Shown: piece after piece, positions 4,685 through 7,201 of the stretch
Position numbering within the stretch: position 1 is the stretch's first letter
Layout: every line of letters begins with the position of its first letter
Source: an uncultured Collinsella sp.
Lineage (GTDB): Bacteria; Actinomycetota; Coriobacteriia; Coriobacteriales; Coriobacteriaceae
Assembly (NCBI GenBank): GCA_900554985.1
Contig: USJQ01000050.1
Coordinates: 1-7,201, forward strand
Direction of reading: 5' to 3'
DNA: 7,201 nucleotides
Notes under the pieces: model-generated
Seen by the model: only the letters and a program-made list of their open reading frames with translations
What the model was told of the DNA's origin: nothing
Databases searched by the model: none
Translations under genes and position numbers: made by a program

Positions 4685-7055
4685 CGACAGCGCGCTGGTG
4701 GTGGCGCTCGATACTTCGACCGACATGCTTGCCTGCGCGGCAAGCTGGATTGATGGGCAGACGGGCGAGACGAAGCTCGTGAGTGGCGACCACATGTGTC
4801 GCCGTCACGCCAACGTTGAGCTCGTGAATACCGTTGATGGCGTGCTGGCTCAAGCCGGTCTGGATCGCAGCGATGTTGGTTACTACGTGGTCGGCCGCGG
4901 CCCGGGGTCCTTTACGGGTGTGCGCATCGGCATCTCCACTGCCAAGGGCCTCGCACGTGGTGCCAATGTTCCGCTGCTGGGCGTGTCGACGCTCGACGCT
5001 TGCGCTTGGACGGCGTGGAAGGCTGGCGTGCGCGGCAAGCTTGGTATCTTGGCCGATGCTATGCGCGGTGAGGTATATCCAGCGCTGTATATGCTGGTCG
5101 ATGAGGGCCCCGAGCGTCAATTTGAGCGCGAACACGTGGTCAAGGCCGCCGTGGCGCTCGATGAGTGGCGCCAAGCAGCGGACTGGGACCAGCTTCAGCT
5201 GACCGGTGACGGTCTCGTGCGCTATGGCAAGCTGCTGGGTGAGGACGAGACCGCCCGCTGCGTGGAGCGCGACCTGTGGTGGCCTTCGGGCGAGGGCTTG
5301 CTGCTCGCGCACGCTGCGGGTGACGGCGATCCGGCCCGCGTCCTGCCGATTTACACGCGCCTTTCGGATGCCGAGGAAAACGAGCGCAAGCGTCTTGGTC
5401 TTGCCGAGAGTGCGCAGAGCGAAATTACGGGCGTTGCCGATGAGCTCGCCGGTCGTCATCTGCAGTTCCGTCCCATGGGCGCGGCGGATGCCGAGGGCGC
5501 GAGCGCGCTGGAGGCTGCCTGCTTTGAAGGTGCCGGGCACGAGGCGTGGACGCCGGGCATGTTCCTGTCCGAACTGGGCGAGGACGTCGCTGCGCCGCGT
5601 AGTTGGTGGGTGGCACACGACGACGGCAAGCTGTTGGGCCTTGCTGGCGGTATGGTCGTGGACGGTGATGTGCAGATTCTGGATGTCGCCGTCGACCCGG
5701 CACATCGCCGTGAGGGCATTGCCCGCAAGCTGCTGTCGCACGTGAGCTATGATGCCCAGATGCTCGGCTGCACCATGGCTTCGCTCGAGGTCGAGGACGG
5801 TAACGAGGGAGCGATCGCGCTTTATAACGCTCTGGGCTTTACCGAGGCTGGACGGCGCCGCGGCTACTATGGTGCCGGCAAGGATGCCATCGTCATGACG
5901 GCTCCGCTGCCCCTGGTGCTTCCGGTCGACAATGCTTCGCCCGAGCCGACGGCGGCAGAGCAGCGCATATGGCCGCTGCCTGCGCCTAGGCGCTCCGAGG
6001 GGGAGCGTGCCGAAATTGAGCGCCGTCGCCTGGTGCTTGCCATCGAGAGTTCCTGCGACGAGACGGCGGTGGCGATTATCGATGCGGATGGCAATATGCT
6101 GGCCAACCAGGTGTCGACGCAAATTGATTTTCATGCCCGCTTTGGCGGCGTGGTGCCCGAGATCGCCTCGCGCAAACACGTTGAGGTGATTGTGGGTGTC
6201 GTGGATGCGGCGCTCGAGGATGCCGCAGCATCGCTGGGCCTTACGGGCGGAGCCATTGCACCAAGTGAGCTTGCCGCCGTGGGTGTGACGCAGGGTCCGG
6301 GCCTGGTGGGTGCTCTGGTAGTGGGCGTCGCCTTCGCCAAGGGCTTTGCGTATGCTGCCGGCAAACCGCTGGTGTGCGTCAATCATCTGGAGGGCCACCT
6401 GTTTGCCAACCTGTTGGCGCAGCCCGACCTCAAGCCCCCGTTTATCTTTACGCTCGTTTCGGGCGGGCACACCATGCTCGTGCACGTAAAGGCATGGGGC
6501 GACTATGAAGTGCTTGGCGAGACGCTCGACGACGCCGTGGGCGAAGCCTTCGACAAGGTGGCAAAGGCACTGGGTCTTGGCTATCCCGGAGGCCCTATCA
6601 TCTCCAAGCTTGCCGAGACGGGCAACCCCAAGGCGATCGATTTCCCCCGTGCGCTTAACAGCAGGGGGGACTATCGCTTCTCGCTTTCGGGCCTCAAGAC
6701 GGCGGTGACGCTCTACATCGAGCAGGAGACCAAGGCCGGGCGCACGATTCACCTGCCCGATCTGGCGGCTTCGTTTGAGGCAGCTGTCTTTGACGTGCAG
6801 TACAAGAAGGCCAAAAACGCCCTGCACGCTACCGGATGCAAGGAATACTGCATCGGTGGCGGCGTCTCGGCCAACCCGCATCTGCGCGAGATGATGATCA
6901 AGAAGCTTGGGCGTCAGGGGATCCGCGTAACGGTGCCGCCCTTGTCTGCCTGTACCGATAACGCAGCCATGATCGCGGAGGTCGCCCGCCGTAAATTCGA
7001 CCGAGGTGAAATCTCGCCGTTCGACGTCGATGCCGATCCGAACATGACGCTGTAG
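4671..7055 (+). CDS. tsaD: Three-domain fusion TsaB-RimI-TsaD (t6A synthesis and S18 N-acetyltransferase)
   Basis: One uninterrupted chain of 794 residues joins three proteins. TsaB (about 1-230), the TsaD partner, has GRGPGSFTGVRIGIS at 75-89. RimI (about 263-412), a GNAT acetyltransferase for the N-terminus of ribosomal protein S18, has VDPAHRREGIARKLL at 341-355 for acetyl-CoA, ALYNALGF at 383-390 and RGYYG at 397-401. TsaD (about 454-794), which transfers threonylcarbamoyl to A37 of tRNA, has ESSCDETA at 459-466, metal-binding HLEGH at 572-576, VSGGHT at 596-601, a DDAVGEAFDK segment near 620-629, GGGVSAN at 729-735 and CTDNAAM at 761-767 with Asp763. A charged linker (about 231-262) and a Pro-rich one (about 413-448) separate the domains. 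All key residues appear present. ATG 4671 is preferred, with AAGG at 4658-4661; an in-frame TTG at 4653 is less likely. In most bacteria these are separate genes. Confidence 0.95.
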   Translation: MSLHNDSALVVALDTSTDMLACAASWIDGQTGETKLVSGDHMCRRHANVELVNTVDGVLAQAGLDRSDVGYYVVGRGPGSFTGVRIGISTAKGLARGANVPLLGVSTLDACAWTAWKAGVRGKLGILADAMRGEVYPALYMLVDEGPERQFEREHVVKAAVALDEWRQAADWDQLQLTGDGLVRYGKLLGEDETARCVERDLWWPSGEGLLLAHAAGDGDPARVLPIYTRLSDAEENERKRLGLAESAQSEITGVADELAGRHLQFRPMGAADAEGASALEAACFEGAGHEAWTPGMFLSELGEDVAAPRSWWVAHDDGKLLGLAGGMVVDGDVQILDVAVDPAHRREGIARKLLSHVSYDAQMLGCTMASLEVEDGNEGAIALYNALGFTEAGRRRGYYGAGKDAIVMTAPLPLVLPVDNASPEPTAAEQRIWPLPAPRRSEGERAEIERRRLVLAIESSCDETAVAIIDADGNMLANQVSTQIDFHARFGGVVPEIASRKHVEVIVGVVDAALEDAAASLGLTGGAIAPSELAAVGVTQGPGLVGALVVGVAFAKGFAYAAGKPLVCVNHLEGHLFANLLAQPDLKPPFIFTLVSGGHTMLVHVKAWGDYEVLGETLDDAVGEAFDKVAKALGLGYPGGPIISKLAETGNPKAIDFPRALNSRGDYRFSLSGLKTAVTLYIEQETKAGRTIHLPDLAASFEAAVFDVQYKKAKNALHATGCKEYCIGGGVSANPHLREMMIKKLGRQGIRVTVPPLSACTDNAAMIAEVARRKFDRGEISPFDVDADPNMTL

Positions 7056-7066
7056 CTGGTACGGTG

Positions 7067-7088
7067 CGGTCCCCGGACGGAGGGGCCG
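7067..7088 (+). other. Hairpin just after the operon's last stop codon
   Basis: CGG(T)CCCC (7067-7074) can pair with GGGGCCG (7082-7088), giving seven pairs with one bulged T at 7070 and a 7-base loop. It begins 12 bases after the stop codon. No T run follows (the next bases are GATATAAGG), so it does not qualify as an intrinsic terminator. It could protect the mRNA 3' end or be chance pairing in GC-rich DNA. Confidence 0.35.
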
Positions 7089-7123
7089 GATATAAGGTTT
7101 CCTGCTCTACAGTCCTGCGCAAG

Positions 7124-7155
7124 ACGAAGGCCACATTAAGTGGCCTCCTGTTCGT
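7124..7155 (+). terminator. Possible weak terminator or 3' stem-loop
   Basis: GGCCAC (7129-7134) and GTGGCC (7140-7145) form a perfect stem around ATTAA, extendable by A7128-T7146. An alternative outer arm pairs ACGAA (7124-7128) with TTCGT (7151-7155), leaving TCCTG bulged. The following sequence, TCCTGTTCGT, is only moderately T-rich and has no T run. It is the best candidate for the end of the operon transcript, but termination is uncertain. Confidence 0.4.
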
Positions 7156-7201
7156 GCGGAACTCGCGATAAAGTTCATATATGGCGGCAGGCGCCCGCCC
7201 C

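Larger units (their letters stand above)
7056..7201. other. Non-coding 3' flank without a recognisable gene
   Basis: Apart from the two stem-loops (7067-7088 and 7124-7155), this stretch holds no open frame with a ribosome binding site, no tRNA fold that I can trace on either strand, and no repeat that matches elsewhere in the window. The last bases (7183-7199) can form a short GGCGG/CCGCC stem cut off by the window edge. Whatever follows cannot be judged from here. Confidence 0.6.

Noticed and set aside
4569..6881. 770-codon open frame on the minus strand
   Set aside because: It lies wholly opposite tsaE and the TsaB-RimI-TsaD gene, in codon register with the latter. Its product is rich in His, Arg and Ala with no motif. 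Sense codon bias (no TTA, CTA or TCA) explains it.
7056..7150. tRNA or other structured RNA gene in the 3' flank
   Set aside because: I could not trace an acceptor stem, anticodon arm and T-loop consensus on either strand; only two isolated hairpins are visible.
7181..7201. ATG at 7181 as the start of a downstream gene
   Set aside because: No Shine-Dalgarno sequence precedes it, and only seven codons are visible before the window ends.
1..7201. Mobile element, CRISPR array, defence or secretion system
   Set aside because: No transposase, integrase, terminal inverted repeats, spaced direct repeats or defence domains are seen; every gene has a housekeeping family assignment.

Overview
The window is a compact housekeeping region read entirely on the + strand. 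It begins inside the 3' end of a 5S rRNA gene, which indicates the end of a ribosomal RNA operon. A strong Rho-independent terminator follows, then a promoter region and six tightly packed genes that look like one operon. Gene content and order (acpS, nnrDE, alr, tsaE, tsaB-rimI-tsaD) match the arrangement found in many Actinomycetota. The 5S tail resembles actinobacterial 5S rRNA. The fusion of TsaB, RimI and TsaD into one chain suggests the class Coriobacteriia (Collinsella-like). The phylum is well supported; the class and genus are inference from memory of such fusions.

Layout: 1-56, 3' end of 5S rRNA; 57-90, spacer with a small hairpin; 91-122, terminator; 123-231, promoter region with two candidate sigma-70-type promoters of identical geometry; 232-771, acpS; 772-2388, nnrDE; 2391-3536, alr; 3545-4165, family 4 uracil-DNA glycosylase; 4178-4684, tsaE; 4671-7055, the three-domain tsaB-rimI-tsaD fusion; 7056-7201, non-coding, with two hairpins and no convincing gene. 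Spacings between genes are 0, 2, 8 and 12 bases, and the last pair overlaps by 14 bases. Cotranscription and translational coupling are therefore likely.

The genes serve several basic functions. AcpS activates acyl carrier protein for fatty acid synthesis. NnrDE repairs hydrated NAD(P)H. Alr makes D-alanine for peptidoglycan. The glycosylase removes uracil from DNA. TsaE and the fusion protein supply three of the four bacterial proteins for the t6A37 modification of ANN-decoding tRNAs; the fourth, TsaC/TsaC2, is not in this window. The RimI domain should acetylate the N-terminus of ribosomal protein S18. No mobile element, CRISPR array, phage gene or defence system is visible. The most notable items are the triple fusion, an AcpS with a C-terminal extension and a substituted His, and the glycosylase gene inside the alr-tsaE junction.
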